Origin: Cristatella mucedo
Lineage: Eukaryota > Bryozoa > Phylactolaemata > Cristatellidae
Reading direction: 5' to 3'
DNA: 64,000 bases
Assembly: GCA_009760855.2 (NCBI GenBank)
Contig: WPIO01000135.1
Coordinates: 841,001 to 905,000 of the forward strand
The notes under the pieces are model-generated. The model was given only the letters and a program-made list of their open reading frames with translations. It was not told the DNA's origin and did no database searches. Positions 63,047 through 64,000 of this stretch are shown in pieces. Every line of letters begins with the position of its first letter. The first letter of the stretch is position 1. Both the position numbers and the translations under genes were made by a program.

Positions 63047-64000
63047 GTAAGGCTGCAACCCGTCGTAGGCCCGTCTTATTGAAAGTATCGATCGTACGGG
63101 CCCCCAGCCGCGGGTGGGATGCTTCTCTAAACTCGTGTCTGACTGGCTGCACGTTTAGCGGATGCAGTAGCAGTGGCGGCTTAAGCAATCCGAAGCCTTC
63201 GATTAGCCCTCGATTTGATTGCTATCGGAGACAATGGAATATCGGCCCTATCGGCTCTTCGCCCCTGCCCGCCCGCCAACGAGGTTGGTGTGGCATCCGG
63301 GAGGCGCAGTGCCTTGAGGGCCACGCCGTGTGCTTCCACCGACTGAAAAAAGACGTGGCTCTGAAGATCCCGCGCATCTTCACTGTTGCCCGATCGACTC
63401 CCAATGCCCACGAGTACTGCTCTTTTAAATGCGTGCATCTTCACTTTTTGTTTTACCGAAAGTGAGGCTCATCTCAATTTTTATTTCACCGAAAGCGAGG
63501 CTAATGTCAGTGCCCAACAACTACTAAAAGCAAAGCTGAGGCCGTGCGAGCCGGCCCACTGCCCGGCGGCCGTATGCTGCAGTACCTTTGGCGATGCAGC
63601 AGGATGCAGCGCGAAGTTCAAGGTGTCGCCCGCTGATGCGATACATTGTCAGGATGTCGCCTGTCGGAAGTAAGGGCCAAGTCAACCTAATGGCGAGCGT
63701 CCGGCCCTTAGCTTGGCCGCTGGGGGGGGGGGGGCAGGGGTAACAACTGCCACCCCTGACCTGGTAGGTGGGAGCCGAGTCTGACATCCGGTCAGGCGGC
63801 CAGCGGCCTCGCTTTAACGGCGGCTGGCCCTTTGGTGCTTGGCCAGGCTTCGAGACACGCCCCAGACCCCATTACAGGGCGCTCCGCCCCCAGACTCCCG
63901 GGCCACCCCGGCGCTCCAATCCCGGCTTCGCCTCTGCATGGGGGTGTGGGGGTTGTTCTGGGGTTCGGAGTTGTGCACTATTTACATGCCTCGCTTATGC

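Larger units (their letters stand above)
54781..63990. other. GC- and CpG-rich segment, no firm gene
   Basis: Composition changes visibly near 54780 to GC-rich, CpG-dense DNA, with an AT-rich island at about 60850-61320. Long frames appear on both strands in many places at once, as expected when stop codons are rare, so ORF length is not evidence here. It contains a SINE-2 (57291) and a LINE-A tail (58619) shared with the left part, hence the same genome. It could be a cluster of CpG-island promoters or a GC-rich compositional domain. Confidence 0.6.

Noticed and set aside
54781-63990. Bacterial or foreign contamination as the cause of high GC
   Set aside because: SINE-2 at 57291 and a LINE-A tail at 58619 are the same families as in the left part; there is no operon-like gene structure.

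Overview
The window is nuclear DNA from an animal, most likely a repeat-rich invertebrate; I cannot resolve the phylum. Two conserved metazoan genes are recognised. One is an RNF146-type RING/WWE E3 ubiquitin ligase on the minus strand (8202-9173). The other is EIF3E, translation initiation factor 3 subunit e, on the plus strand. Eleven EIF3E coding exons between 14174 and 45435 join in frame to give 431 residues, with consensus GT/AG junctions throughout. The short C-terminal exon was not found. EIF3E introns range from 103 bp to about 6.6 kb and are filled with transposable elements.

Layout. 1-8200 is intergenic and full of SINE and LINE fragments. 8202-9173 is RNF146 (-). 9174-13350 is repeat-rich intergenic DNA. 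13352-13738 (-) is a small membrane-protein ORF, followed at 13864-14173 by a likely two-way promoter with ETS-type motifs. 14174-45435 is EIF3E. 45436-54780 holds a candidate minus-strand exon, a broken Tc1-type transposon and LINE fragments. From about 54780 to the end the base composition becomes strongly GC- and CpG-rich. There I see no recognisable protein, only two weak candidate first exons, a perfect palindrome, a 23-bp minisatellite and three inverted-repeat structures that look like uncharacterised elements.

Repeats. Most of the readable protein is retrotransposon. LINE-A is a CR1/L2-clade element with an endonuclease/RT ORF and a (TTATTA)n tail. LINE-B is a related element known here from its RT C-terminus and a (TTACA)n tail. 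SINE-1 and SINE-2 are two tRNA-derived SINE families, each with a pol III B box; the 3' end of SINE-2 copies the 3' end of LINE-A. There is also a deleted mariner with both inverted ends and TA target duplications, and two Tc1-like remnants, one split by a LINE-B copy and one by a SINE-2 copy. LINE-A and SINE-2 copies also occur in the GC-rich right end, so that segment belongs to the same genome.

No system of clearly new biochemical function was found. The best leads are the unnamed inverted-repeat elements at 58.5-61.4 kb, the EIF3E intron architecture (long complementary (GT)n/(AC)n tracts and inverted LINEs around exons 7-10; near-identical direct LINEs around exon 3), and the SINE/LINE partnerships.
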